A DNA stretch of 64,000 nucleotides from Heterohyrax brucei (lineage: Eukaryota; Chordata; Mammalia; Hyracoidea; Procaviidae). This document shows, one piece after another, positions 24,056 through 36,265 of the stretch; within the stretch, counting starts at the first letter, position 1, and each line of letters opens with the position of its first letter. The translations under genes and the position numbers were made by a program. The DNA is taken from the NCBI GenBank assembly GCA_028571685.1, contig CM053143.1, positions 9,539,501 through 9,603,500 on the forward strand. The letters run 5' to 3'. Below the pieces are notes generated by a model. The model saw nothing but the letters and a program-made list of their open reading frames with translations. It ran no database searches and was not told the origin of the DNA.

Positions 24056-25523
24056 TTTTATATTTTAGAAGGACACATCATCCAGAATTCTACTCAGTTA
24101 AGGAAGGTTCCAAACTCAATCAAAGCTTTAATAGTGAAAGAAATATTCCAGTGATTGTCGTGAAAACTATGGTGTCATCATATTAAAAAGAGGGATATAC
24201 GACAGTCGTTATACTCCTTCCAGATGGAGAGGAAGTTGACAAGACTGAGAGTAATTAAAATTGGGTTTATACATAGTTTATTAAGGGGGAACACAGGGGC
24301 AGCCATAAAGCACAACAAAGATGCAACATACCATATCAAGTAACGTAACACAGGACTCTCAACAACCACAATACCAACTCTGAAAAAGGTGAAAAATCAA
24401 CTCACAAAAAAGAACATCCCAGAACAGATTAATAAGAACAACAGAGAAAATACCAACACAAAAATAAACATATCACAGTGACAGCACTGAAAACATACCT
24501 AACAATAATTACATTGAATGTGAATGGACTGAATGTTCCAGTAAAGAAACATTGGGTGACATCTTGGATCAAAAGACATGGCCCATCCTTATGTTGCCAA
24601 CAAGAAACTCACCTTAGACTTAAAGATATAAACACAATGAAAATTAAAGGATGGGAGAATATATATCAAGCTAACAATGAACAAAGAAGAGCAAGTGTGG
24701 CAATTCTAATCTGAGATAAAATTGGTTTTAATGTAAAATCTACCATTGTGGACAAGGATGGACACTATTTATTACTGAAAAGTTCAGTGCACAAGTAAGA
24801 CTTAAGTATATTATGTATTTATGCACCTAATACTAGAGTACCTAAATACTTCAAAGAAACACTGACTATACTCACAAAGGAGATAGATCACTCCACAATA
24901 ACAGTGAAAGACTTCAACACTTCACTCTCAATATTGGATAGTCTAGAAAAAAGCTCAATAAGGACACAGAAGACCTTATTGCCACAATTAACCAACTAGA
25001 CCTTATTGACATATACAGAATTTTCTATCCATCAGTGGACAACTGCATCTCCTCCTCCAGTGGACATGGAACATTCTCCACAATAGACCATGTGTTAGGA
25101 CATAAAACAAATCTCAAAAAAACCCATACCATTGAATTAACACAAAGCATCTTCTCAGATCATAAAACCACAAAAGTCAAAATCAAAAGCAGAAAAAACA
25201 GAGAAAGAAAGTGGAACTCATGGAAACTGAACATCTTGATCAAAAAACCATGGGTTATGGAAGAAATCAAGGATGAAATAAAGAAATTCATGGGTTACAG
25301 TAAGAACAAAAACACTTCCTACCAGAACACATGGGATGTAGCCAAAGCAGTGCTCAGAGGACCATTTGTCTCCATAAATGCACACATCTGGAAGGAAGGA
25401 AGGAGGAAACCAAACCAAAGAACTAACCCTACAGTTTGAAAAAGTAGAGAGAGAACAACAGAGGAAAACTTCAGGCACCAGAAGAAAACATATCCTAAAG
25501 ATTAGAGCAGAACTACATGAATT

Positions 25524-25567
25524 GCCAAGCCAAGTGCCATTGAGTTGGATCCAGCTCATGGCGATCC
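25524..25567 (-). repeat. SINE-tail micro-insertion in L1 ORF2
   Basis: 'gccaagccaagtgccattga' and gttggatccagctcatggcgatcc interrupt ORF2. The homologous place in the other L1 (47895-47905) reads straight through 'aaatgaattagagaacaaca'. The insert is about 44 bp with no clear target duplication. Confidence 0.75.
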
Positions 25568-26207
25568 TTAGAGAATAGAAAAACAATTGAAAAAATTGAA
25601 AAGACCAAAAGCTGTTTTTTGAAAAGATCAACAAAATTGACAAACCATTCACTAAACTTACTCAAGAAAGACAAGAAAGGGAACAAATAACCCAAATTAG
25701 AAACGAGAGGGTAATGGTCATAACAGATCCAACAGGAATAAAAAATATCATAACAGAATACTATGAAAGACTGTGCTCTAACAAATTTGGAAACCTAGAG
25801 GAAATGGACAAATTCTTAGATTTACATCACCTCCCAAAGTTATCACAAGGTGAAGCAAAGCAACTTAACAAACCCATCACAAAGGAAGAGATTGAAAAAG
25901 TCATCCAAAAAACTGTCAACGAAAAAAAGCCCAGGCCCAGACGGCTTCACCACAGAATTCTACGAAGCTTTTTAGAGATAAATTATATCCAATACTACTT
26001 AGACTATTTCACAGAATAGAAAGAGATGGAATACTCTCAAATTCATTCTATGAAGCCAGCACAACCCTGGTACCAAATCCAGGGAAAAACTCAACCAAAA
26101 AGGAAAACTACGGACTGGTATCAGTCATCAATCTAGACGTGAAAATATTCCACAAAATTCTTGCCAATAGAATACAACAACATATCAAAGAAATAATCCA
26201 CCATGAC

Positions 26208-26708
26208 TGTTTTAGTCAGCTAGGGCTGCTCTAACAGAAATACCACAGAGTGGATGGCTTTAACAAAGAAAGATTTATTCTTACACAGTCCGGTAGGTTG
26301 CAAGTCCATATTCAGGGTGTCCGCTCCAGGGAAAGACTTTCCCCTTGACGGCTCTGTAGGAAAGTCCGGTATTGCATCAGTCCTTGTCCAGGGAGTGTCC
26401 TAACGCAAGAACCTCTGGTCTGAACGACGCGCTCTGCTCCCGTTGCTGCTTGCTTGATGGTAGTGAGGTTCTCAAATTGTCCTTCGTTCTTTTTCCTTTT
26501 ATTCTTTGCAAGCTAAAAGCATTAAGGGTGGGGCAAGCCATACTCCAGGGAAACTTCCCCCATAGCGGGAATTCACAGCCCCACCCTAATCCTTTAACAT
26601 ACAGGTTAGCAAAACCACACAATGGAGGACATTTCCAAGATACTGGGAACCATATCCCAGCCACATGGCTGCACACATTTTTGGGGGGACACAATTCAAA
26701 CCATGACA
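26208..26708 (-). mobile_element. Solo LTR, MaLR/ERV-L-like, 501 bp, inside L1 ORF2
   Basis: Same length, ends and orientation as the LTR at 211-711. The duplication atgac flanks it (26203-26207 and 26709-26713). Joining the flanks restores L1 text equivalent to 'catcatgaccaagtagtatt' in the other L1 near 48512. It is therefore a clean insertion and younger than the L1. The 182-residue antisense frame at 26377-26925 spans the LTR and L1 junction and is accidental. Confidence 0.93.
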
Positions 26709-29700
26709 ATGACCAAGTTGGGTTCACACCAGGGATGCAAGGCTGATTCAACATTAGAAAAGCAGTTAATGTGATTAACCACATAAATATCACAAAACAC
26801 AAGAATAATCTGATCTTGTCCATTGATGCAGAAAAGGCATTTGATGAAGTCCAATACTCATTCATGCTAAAAACTCTTAGGAAAATAGGCATAGACACAA
26901 AATTCCTCAATGCAATAAGGGCCATTTATACAAAGCCAATTGCCTATGTCATCCTGAATGGAGAGAGACTGAAAAGTTTCCCTTGAGAACAGGAACTAGA
27001 CAAGTATGCCCACTCTCACCTCTCCTATTCAACATAGTACTAGAAGTTCTAGCCAGAGTAATTAGACAAGACCAAGAAATAAAGGGCACCTGCTTTGGCA
27101 AAGAAGAACTAAAAATCTCCCTATTTGAAGATGATATGATTGTATACGCAGATAATCCTAAAGAATCCATAAGCAAACTACTCAAACTGATTGCAGAGTT
27201 CAGTAAAGTCTCAGGATACAAGATAAACATAAATAAATCAGTAGAATTCCTTTATACCAATGATGAGATTATTAAACTTGGAATCACCAAATCAATATCA
27301 TATATAGCCCCTAAGAAGATAGTGAACCTATAAATTAATCTAACCAGAGAAATAACAGATCTTTACAAAGAGAACTACAAGCCCTTGCTACAAGAAACTA
27401 AGAGAGACTTACATAAATGGAGAAACCTATCCTGTTCACTGATAGGAAGATTTAACGTTGTGAAAGTGTCTCTTTTACCCAAAGCAATCTACTTATGTAA
27501 TGCAACCCCAATACAAATTCCAGTGTCATTTTTTAATGAAATGGAGAAACAAATCACCAATTTTGTTTGGAAAGAGAAGAATCCCTGGATACATAAAGCA
27601 CTACTAAAGAAGAAAAACACACTGGGCAGCCTCACATTACACAAATTTAGAACCTATTTCACTGCTGCAGTAGTCAAAACAACCTAGTAATGGTAAAAAA
27701 AAAATAGACAGATAGATCAATGCAACAGAATCAAGCCCCCAGAGATGACACCATCTGCCTATGAACAGTTGAAGTCTGAGAAAGTCCTTAAGACATTAAA
27801 CTGGGGTAAAAACAATCTCTTCAACAAATGATGCCAGCAAAACTGGATATCCATCTGCAATAAATTGAAACAAGACCCTTATCTTACACCTTCTACAATC
27901 ACCAACTCCAACTGGATAAAAGACCTAAATATCAAATCTAAAATGATAAAGTTCATCCAAGAAAAAGTAGGACAACAATGAAAGTTTTAATACACAATGT
28001 AGACAGACTTCAAAATCTGTCCAACAAACCACAATCAACAGAAGATAAAATTGATAAATGGGAACTATTAAGAATCAAACACTTTTGCTCATCCAAAGAC
28101 TTTATTAATAGAACTAAAAGCCCACCTACAGAATGGGAAGAAGTATTTGGTGACTATATGTCAGACCAATGCCTGATCTCCATAATCTACAAGGTACTAC
28201 AGAATATCAATCAGAAGAAGATAAATCATCCAATTAAGTAATGGGCAAAGGAGATGGACAGACACTTCTCTAAAAAGAAGATCCAGGCAGCCTAAACACA
28301 CATGTGGACATGCTCATAATCATTAGCTACTAAAGAGATTGAAGTCAAAAGGACAATGAGATACCATCTCACCCCAACAAGGGGTGGCCATGATTGGAAA
28401 AATGCAAAACAACAAATGCTGGAGAGGCAGTGGAGAAAGTAGAACTCTCTTACACTGTTGGTGGGATTGTAAAATGGTACAACCTCTTTGCAAAGCAATC
28501 TGCCACTCCCTTAAAAAAATGGATATAGATATACCATTTGACCTAGTAATTCCACTGCTTGGAATATATGCTACAGAATCAAAGGCCATTCACATTAACT
28601 GATACATTCACACAAATGTTTATTGCAGCACAGTCTACAACAGCAAAAAGATGGAATCAACCCAGATGACCAACAACAGAGGAATGGATAAACTATGGTA
28701 TATATACTCAATGGAACACTTACAATGATAAAAAACAATGGCAATTTAAGAAACATGTTATAACCTGGTTTCAACTGGAGGACGTTATGGTGAGTGAAAG
28801 TAGTCAGTGACAAAATGACAAATACTGTATGAGACCTCTAAGACAAGAACTCAAAAATAGACTTATGCATAGAAGAAAAGAGTCTTTGATGGCTGCAAGG
28901 GAGGAGTGAGAGGGAGGGCGAGCGGGGGGAGGGTTTCAATTAGATAATTGATAGAAATTTGGTTGGGTGAAATCAGTGACAGTACACATTAGAAAGAACA
29001 ATATTAAGTGGACTTCAACATAACTTGAGTACCCTTTCCATTTTACCCCAGTGTTGCAAGGACAAAGTAGCTGTCAGGTGAAATCAAGACCAACTGGCAC
29101 AACTAGCATTTTGCTAAGAGGGGTCTCTGCACCTCACATTGGTGAGTGGCATCTGGGGTCTTAAAAGCTGCCAAACTGCCATCTGAGGTTATAGCAAATG
29201 GTCCCAACTCAGCAGGAATGATCACTGAGGGCCAAAATGACATGGGGGAAAGAGAACCCAGAGGACAGAGAGACCCAGATGAGTGGGTGTCTACATCGAT
29301 TCATGACCAGAAGAACCGGATGGTGCCTGGCCACCACCAGTGACAGCTGCGATGGAGCTCACAAAGTTGAATTTCACTGGCAACACAAGAAAAGGAGTGC
29401 ACCCAGAGATCTCCACTGAAAGACCGCAACTGATGGTTCAGGGATCTCAGAGTTCCCCTGGGAGTGTGGCCCCTGGCTCTCATGCTGCCCCCGTCCATTA
29501 ATCATGATGAAGGCCCACTCTTTGGAAACGAATGGATTGGACTTGGCAATACAGAGTGACCATGTCTTGGGTGCATTTTATGGTTCTATGCATCTATAGG
29601 ATATCATCCTGCTGACCTTACTGGAGGAAGGGGAGTAGGTGGAAAGGAGGGGAAAGGAGGCTGTTGGGAAGATGAGACATGTATGGAGCAGAGAGGTAGA

Positions 29701-29819
29701 GTGTGCTGTCACTGGACAGGGAGAGCAGTGGAAGCTGCATACAGGTGGGCATGTAAGTTTATATGGGAATGTATATTTTCATTCAATCATAATTAAAAAA
29801 AGAAAAAAAAATGATGTGA

Positions 29820-30832
29820 AAGTTTCCAGTCCAAATCAATTCATCACACAAACCCCCTCCCACACCACTATGCAAATCTTGCTGCCCTCCCTACACTGTG
29901 ACAGGATACTCCTGCTTTCCACCCTGTGTTTTCTGTTTCCATTCAACCAGCTCCGGTCCCCCTCCACTGTCTCATCTCACCTCTGGATCCGATCCACTTA
30001 GTTAACCACATGTATATGCTTAAGCCAAGAAACATGCTCCCTACCAGTATCACGTTATGGCTTATAGTCTAGTCCAGTCTTTGTCTGAAGGTTTGCTTAG
30101 GGCTTGACTCGCTTCAGCCCTGGGCTAACAGAGTCTGGCAGCCACATCTTCAGGGGACTCTCCAGTTTGTCCATCAAGTCTGGTCTTTTAATAGAATTTG
30201 AATTCTATACAACTATTTTTTTTCCCACTACTTCAGGAATCCTATTTTGTAATCTCTGTCAGGGCAGTCATTGGTGGTAGCCAGGCACCGCCTAGTTCTT
30301 TTGGTCTCATGCTGATGTAATCTCCAGCTCACATGGCCCTTTCTGTGTCTTGAGCTCATTTTTCCTCATGTCTTTGGTGTGCTTTGTTCTCCTGTGCTCC
30401 AGCTGGATTGGGATTGATTGATGCTACTTACATGGTCACTTGCTAGCTTTTAAGACCCCAGAGTCTTCTCAACAAATTGGGATACAGAATATTTTCTTAA
30501 AAAAAGTTTGTCATGCCAGTTGACACAGATGTTCCCTGAAACCATGGTACCCAGATGTATACCCCTGGTACTCTGTCCTTTGAAATTTTGGATTATATTT
30601 GGGAAATTCCTTGGTTTTCGATATAGTCCAGCTGTGCTGATCCTCATTCTAGTGCTGCTGTCACTCCCTTCATCTAACTCAATTCCTATATACTATCTAA
30701 TTAATAAATACTCCTTTCTCTCTCTTTCTACTCTTGTAATCTTGAAAACTGTTTTCTTCTGTGCTTAAGCCTTTTTTGAGTCTTTAAGATAGTGATCTCA
30801 TACAATATTGGTCCTTTGCACAGCAATTTTTT
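29820..30832 (-). mobile_element. L1 3'UTR fragment, antisense
   Basis: The order of landmarks matches the antisense 3'UTR at 2240-3300: 'aatcaattcatcacac', 'tgacaggatactcctg', 'tccattcaaccagctcc', 'agtctagtccagtctttgtc', 'catcaagtctggtctttta', 'gcttttaagacccc' and 'ctgtgcttaagcctt'. It abuts the target duplication of the plus-strand L1. No poly(T) is visible at its left end, so that end may lie within the 3'UTR. Confidence 0.75.
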
Positions 30833-30834
30833 GT

Positions 30835-32416
30835 TTGTTTTGGTGGGAGGAGGTTTAAAAGGAGTTTTAATTAATTCATAAGAGCTTGCCTGTGTTTTTA
30901 ACCCAGCAGCCTTATTCTAGAATGAACATGACTTCCAGGTATATTTACTGTGGGATTTGGGTTCTTTTGGTAGACCAAGTGAAATTTAAAAATGTCTGTT
31001 TTAGCAACAGACCCAGATATAGTTACTCATGATCTTTCTATCTGCTCAATTTTGAGATTTAAACTAACCCATGATGTTGAGTCAATCCCAACTCACAGTT
31101 TATTGTATAATGCTCAACCCTCTTTAACAGTTATGAAATTGAAAAGAATGAGATAGATTGCAAAAACCTAAAAACTGTTTCTGATAACAGAAACAAAAAG
31201 ATATAGTCTAAAGCATTTTCTTTCTTTGATCACTCAACATGTAGAAAAGTCAGGTTTTCTTGGCACCTGCTGTCCCACACTAGTGTCTCCCATCTCACTA
31301 TGTAATAATGGTAGTAATCAGAATTATGTACAGACAGCTGTTGTGTGTTTCCCTATCTTGTCCTCAGAGTTGTATTCCGATTCTGATTAACCAAACTTGT
31401 TGTAGTTCAAGTTCTCTGAGCATGAATTATGAATGACATATCTCACCTCTCCACCCTCTGGCTTCTGTAGCCCACCTGTATGTGTTAGAGGAAGATAGGT
31501 TTATATTTTGTAAAAAAAAAAAGAAACAAAAACAAAAACAAAAAAACTATAGACAATAACAGAGCACACTCAAGAACAGATTGTCATTTCTTCACAGATT
31601 TAATTACATCTGGATCCAGGCCTCACTTTTGCCAATACAGCTCTCCTTTCTTTCAATCTAGCAAGGAAGCGCTGTAGTTAGAATTCTTCTGATGGACACA
31701 AAACACAAGAAAGAGTCTGAAGACAACCTGAATCTTAGTTCTACTTGAGAATGTGAGAACATTTATGCAGTTTGGACCTGCATATTCATCTAATGAATTC
31801 AGTTTGGAAATTTGCCTCCCATAGCTACTTCCTAAAAGAGACTGAGTGCCAAGAGGGTAACAGCTGAAAGGGGAGGGACAGAAGGCTGGAGAGTGGGCGA
31901 CACTAATTGGTCTTGTCACATAACACAGACTAGATTAAGTCTGCCTAAAACTAGGAGGGGGAAGGGACATTTAATCATCGTTTATACAAAAATGTTATAA
32001 AGTAGAGCATCCTCATAAAACCATAGACAAGAATAGAACTACAAACTTCTTGACAAGAACATAGGAAAAACAAATTTGGGAAACAAAACAGAAAGGTAGA
32101 ACATTTTGCTCTTCAACTAGATAAGAGATTTGAGAACAACACCACCAGAGAGCAATCTGATAAACATTATGATAATTTTTAATAACTCACTAGGGCCCAG
32201 ACAGAGCATTTCCTTGCTAAATTAATTTACAAATTTCTAAAGAAGTGAGAGAGATGTCTGGAATTGTGAGAAGTATCTTAGGTACAAAGGTAAATTGACC
32301 TTTCAAGAAATTAAAAGCAATATTTTTTAGACAAATAGCAAATTTGATTACCTGCTAATGATTCTTATGTCTACAGAGTAAGTCATCTTATACTCTCTAA
32401 TTTAAAATTACATTAT
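30835..32416. other. Unassigned sequence
   Basis: No gene. A poly(A) with aaacaaaaac repeats at 31512-31545 suggests an old retroposon tail. A tiny AfroSINE-tail-like piece ('gttgagtcaatcccaactca') is at 31078-31098. The remainder is unrecognised. Confidence 0.4.
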
Positions 32417-32710
32417 TACAGGCATACCCCAAAGATATTGTGGGTTTAATTTCAGATCACTACAATAAAGCAAATATCAAAATAAAGTGAGTCATACAAT
32501 TTTGGCAGGGAGGAGGGCTTTCCAGGGCTTATAAAATCTGTGTTTACATTATATTCTGGTTTATTAAGAATACAACAATGCAATGTCCAAAAAAATGTAG
32601 AAACCTTAATTTAAAAATATTTTATTGCTAAAAAAAATGCTAATTATCATCTGAGCCTTCAGGTCCTCATAATTTTTTTACTGGTGGAGGCCCTTGCCTT
32701 GTTATTGATC

Positions 32711-33152
32711 AATGTATCTACTTGGTTAGGCCAAGCTTCCCAGTATTGTGTTGTTGTCCATCATTTTGCCATTTGATGAAATTTTCCTGTGTGTTATATA
32801 TCCTATCACTATGATGCATTAGTGAGAGTTGATAAGATCTATAAGATTAGATAGTGTCATAAACCAATCTCCTTTGAGACATAAAAGAGAGAAGTCAGCA
32901 GAGAAAAGGGGATCCTCACACCACCAAGAAAGCAGTGCTGGGAACTAAGCATGTCACTTCCATCTAAGGTTCCTATGCTGAGATGGTCTCAGGACCTTTC
33001 TCCAGAGCCTACAGACAGAGAAAGACTTACCCCGGAGCTAACACCCTGAATCTGTACTTCTAGACTACTAGACTGTGAGAGAATAAATTTCCATTTATTA
33101 AAGCCATCCACTTATGGTATTTCTGTCACAGCAGCACTAGATGATTGAAACA
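32711..33152 (+). mobile_element. Solo LTR, MaLR-like (copy A), 5'-truncated
   Basis: From 'atgtatctacttggttaggc' to 'actagatgattgaaaca' it parallels the LTRs at 35796 and 54987, including 'caccaccaagaaagcagtgc', 'ctgtacttctagactacta' and 'gagagaataaatttccatt' (polyadenylation signal). About 35 bases of its start and some 180 bases of the adjoining Tigger are deleted together, so no target duplication survives. Confidence 0.8.
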
Positions 33153-33433
33153 AACCTCGTTAGAGCTTATTTCAAAATTTGAGATGGTCCTCTCAAACCT
33201 GGCCACTGCTTTATCAACTAAGTTTATATAATATTCCAAACTCTTTGCTGTCATTTCCACAGTTTACAGCACTTTCACTAGTAGATTTCATCTCAAGAAA
33301 CTTTTTTTTGCTCATCTGCAAGAAGCAAATTCTTACCCACTAAAATTTTATTATGAGATTGCAGCATTTCAGTCACATCTTCAGGATCCACTTCTAATTC
33401 TCTTGTTGCTTCTACACAGCTGCAGTTACTTCC

Positions 33434-33896
33434 TGTCATGGATTGAATGAATTGTCCCCTACCCCCAGCATAAATCTATGTGTTGATTTGACTTGGCTAT
33501 GAGTCCTAGTATGGCGCAATTCCTCCCATGTGTTGTGATTCCTGCCCCTGTGATATTGATGATGGAGAATGGGCAGCAGTTGTGCTGGTGAGGTAGGACT
33601 CAAGTTATCAGCTGCAGGATGTAAAGGACAGAAGTGAGCACAGAGAGTTGGGAACCTCACACCACCAAGAAAGCACGACTGATAGCAGAGCAAGTCCTTT
33701 GGACCGGAGGTTCCTGTGCCAAGACGCTCTCCTTGAATTTGTACTCAGCCTATTGGACTGTGACGATTTGTCATATTGAATGGACTTGTAACTTATGAGT
33801 GGACTTATGGCGTACTGGACTCTGACAAAAGTTTCTCCTTGTGAAGCCTTCCACTCACAGTATTTTCTGTTGGAGCAGTACGGCGTGACTAAGACA
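33434..33896 (+). mobile_element. Solo LTR, MaLR-like (copy B), 463 bp
   Basis: TGTCATGGATTGAATGAATT to GTGACTAAGACA, flanked by cttcc at 33429-33433 and 33897-33901. Joining the flanks restores the Tigger1 text 'gcagttacttcctccactga'. The minus-strand frame at 33608-33997 is antisense to the LTR/Tigger junction. Confidence 0.92.
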
Positions 33897-34235
33897 CTTC
33901 CTCCACTGAAGACTTGAACCTCTTGAAGCTTTCTATGAGAGTTGGAATCAACATCTCCAAAACTCCTGTTACTGTTGCTATTTTGACCCCCTCCCATGAA
34001 TTATAAATGTCCTTGGTGGCATCTAGGATGGTGAGTCCTCGCCAGAAGCTTTTCAGTTTACTCACCCAGGTCTATCTGAGAGATCACTATGTCAGCTATA
34101 GCCTTATAGAATACATTTCTTAAATAATAGGACTTGAAAGTTTAAATTGCTCCTTGATCTATGGTTGGCAGAATGGATGTTTTGATAGCAGGTATGAAAA
34201 CTCTCATCTCCTTGTACATCTCCATCAGAATTCTT

Positions 34236-34551
34236 TTTTTTAATTTTTTTTAATTTAATATGACTGAGTGAAACTGTACGTTCCCATATAAATTTACATG
34301 CCCACCTATATGCAGCTTCCACTGCTCTCCCTGCCCAGTGACAGCACACTGTTCCTCTCTGCTCCATACATGTCTCATCCTCCCAATGGTCTCCTTTCCC
34401 CTCCTCTCCACCCATTCTCCTTCCTCCAGCTAGAGACACCTGAGGGCACAGCAAATGGTCCCAACTCAGCAGGAAAGGACCCTCACCGAGGACCAAAATG
34501 ACATGGGGTAAAGACAATGCAGAAGATAGAGAGACCCACATAAGCGGCTGC
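34236..34551 (-). mobile_element. Twin-primed L1 3'-end insertion
   Basis: The left part (34236-34428) is antisense L1 3' end with T-rich tail at its left edge, corresponding to about 29622-29800 of the full-length L1. The right part (34436-34551) is sense L1 3'UTR, corresponding to about 29176-29295 ('gcaaatggtcccaactcagc'). About 330 bases of L1 between them are missing. A perfect 16-bp duplication, ctccatcagaattctt, flanks the whole (34220-34235 and 34552-34567). An inverted 5' segment inside one duplication is the mark of twin priming. Confidence 0.92.
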
Positions 34552-35795
34552 CTCCATCAGAATTCTTGAGAGACCAACTGCACTGCCAGTGAACAGTAGT
34601 ATTCTGAAAAGAATTTTTTTTTTTTCCTGGGTAGTAGGTCTCAATAAAGGACTCAGAATACTTAGTAAATCATGTTATAAACAGATTTGCTGTCATTAGG
34701 CTTTGATTTTGCATTTATAGGGAACAGGAAGAGTAGATTTAGCATAATTCTGAAGGACCTTAGAATTTTCAAGCAGTAAATGAGCACTGGCTTCACCTTA
34801 AAGTCACCAGATGCATTAGCTTGTAGCAGCCTGACCTTGGAAGCTTTGAAACCAGTCACTAAATTCTCCTCTTAACTGTGAAAGTCCTGTATAGCTTCTT
34901 CTTCCAATATAATCCTGTTTTGTCTACACTGCAAATTAGTAGCCACCTCCATCAACTATCTTAGCTAGGTCTTCCGGATAACTTGCTGCAGCTTCTACAT
35001 CAGCACTTGATGCTTTGGCCATGTACTGTTGTGTTATACAAATAGCTTCTTTCCTTAAACCTCGTGAGCCAACCTGTGCTAGCTTCAGATTTTTCTTCTG
35101 CAACTTCCTCACCTCTCTCAGGCTCTATAGAATCAGAGAGTTAGGTCTTTTCCCTGGACTAGGGTTTGGTTTAAGGGAATGTTGTGGCTAGTTTGATCAT
35201 CCATTCAGCCCACTAGAACTTTCTCCATATTAGCAATAATGCTGTTTTGCTTTCTTATTTTGTGTGTTCATTGGAGTAGCACTTTTAATTTCCTTGGGAA
35301 CTTTTCCATTGCATTCACAACTTGGCTAACTGGCACAAGAGGTTGAGATTTCAGCCCACCTAGGCTTTCAACATGCCTTCCTTACTTAGCTTAATCATTT
35401 ATAACTTTTGATTTAAAATGAGACATGTACAACACTTCCTTTCACCTGGCCACTTAGAGGCCATTGTTGGGTTATTAACTGGCCTAATTTCAGTATTGTC
35501 ATGTTGCGGGGAATAGAAAGTCCTGAGGAGAGGGAGTGAGACAGGAACAGCTGATCAGTAGAAGCAGTCCGAACACACACAACATTTATCCATTAAGTTA
35601 TCCGTTATATACAGGTACAGCTCTTGGTGCACAAAAACAATTAGGATAGTAACATTAAGATCACTTTGATGTAACCAAAGTGATTTTATACAGTAAAAGA
35701 TATAGCAATAATGAAAAAGTTTGAAATATTGTGAGAATTACCAAAAAGTGTCAGAGAGACACGAGGTGAGCATTTGCTGTTGGAAAAATGACACC

Positions 35796-36265
35796 TGTCG
35801 TGCACTGAATTGTGTGCTCCCAAAATATGTAACAACTTGGTTAGGCCGTGATTCCAAGTATTGTGTGATTGTCCTCAATTCTGTGATTATAATTGTCTGC
35901 TAAAGTGGATTAGGGAGAGATTGTACTACCCTTACTAAAGTCACATTTCTGGTCCAAGGTAAAGAGAATTTCCCTGACGTGTGGCCTGCACTGCCTTATA
36001 TTTTACAGGAGACAAAGGAAAATGAATGGAGAGGTAGGGACCTCATACCATCAAGACTCAAGGTTCTTTAGTGGAGAAGCTCCTACTCCAGAGAAGATTA
36101 AGGAGAAGGACTTTCCTCCAGAGCTGACGGACAGAAATCTTTCCTCTGCAGCTGAAGCCCTGAATTTGTACTTCTAACGCACTAGACTTCGAGAAAATAA
36201 ATTGTTCTTTATGAAAGCCATCCACCTGTAGTATTTCTGTTATAGCAGCACTAGAAACCATGATG
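35796..36265 (+). mobile_element. Solo LTR, MaLR-like (copy C)
   Basis: TGTCGTGCACTGAATTGTGT through 'gaatttgtacttctaacgca', 'cgagaaaataaattgttctt' to 'agcagcactagaaaccatga'. The flanks acacc (35791-35795) and aggcc (36266-36270) look like a diverged 5-bp duplication. The Tigger text 'tgttggaaaaatg...aatagatttgctgaatgcag' continues across. It is the third copy of this family, same orientation, in one Tigger. Confidence 0.85.

Larger units (their letters stand above)
24478..28800 (+). pseudogene. L1 ORF2 remnant (endonuclease, RT, Cys-rich C-terminus)
   Basis: The endonuclease begins TALKTYLTIITLNVNGLNVP (24478 on) and continues with LCCQQETHLRLKD. The linker TSYQNTWDVAKAVLRG lies near 25318. 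RT pieces span 25714-27330, including [39 protein letters not shown] and the active-site block [13 protein letters not shown] (from 27121). In other L1s that block reads FADD, so an alanine has become glutamate beside the catalytic aspartates. The C-terminal cysteine-rich block (LLHCWWDCKMVQPLCKAICH, 28384-28602) is recognisable. The frame is broken many times, by a 44-bp SINE-tail insertion at 25524 and by the LTR at 26208. Confidence 0.9.
22270..29803 (+). mobile_element. Full-length L1 LINE with target duplication
   Basis: The 5' end is ggggaagtcaagatggtaga, equivalent to the 5' end of the L1 at 41216. A 5'UTR (to about 23130), ORF1, inter-ORF region, ORF2 (from 24478) and 3'UTR follow in order and end in an A-rich tail near 29793-29810. 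An approximately 15-bp target duplication (aaaaaaaatgttgtg at 22255-22269, aaaaaaaatgatgtg at 29804-29818, one mismatch) brackets it. Without the LTR at 26208-26708 the element is about 7.0 kb, close to the 7.1 kb of the other full-length copy here. Stops and frameshifts are many, so it is inactive. Confidence 0.88.
33155..35480 (-). pseudogene. Tigger1 transposase remnant
   Basis: The minus strand carries the pogo-type transposase gene of Tigger1 in many short pieces, interrupted by an LTR (33434-33896) and an L1 (34236-34551). In the family the protein has an N-terminal CENP-B-like helix-turn-helix DNA-binding region and a DDD catalytic domain. Here the N-terminus lies to the right, near 35400-35480 (reverse complement of 'ggccattgttgggttattaa'). 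Frameshifts and stops throughout exclude function. Confidence 0.7.

Noticed and set aside
25218..25652. 144-codon minus-strand frame
   Set aside because: Antisense shadow of L1 ORF2, crossing the SINE-tail micro-insertion.
26377..26925. Longest open frame of the window, 182 codons on the minus strand
   Set aside because: It crosses the junction between the solo LTR and L1 ORF2, antisense to the latter, and has no protein similarity I recognise. Chance open frame.
34104..34541. 145-codon minus-strand frame with cysteine/tryptophan-rich text
   Set aside because: It spans Tigger1 and both halves of the twin-primed L1 3'UTR. Non-coding sequence.
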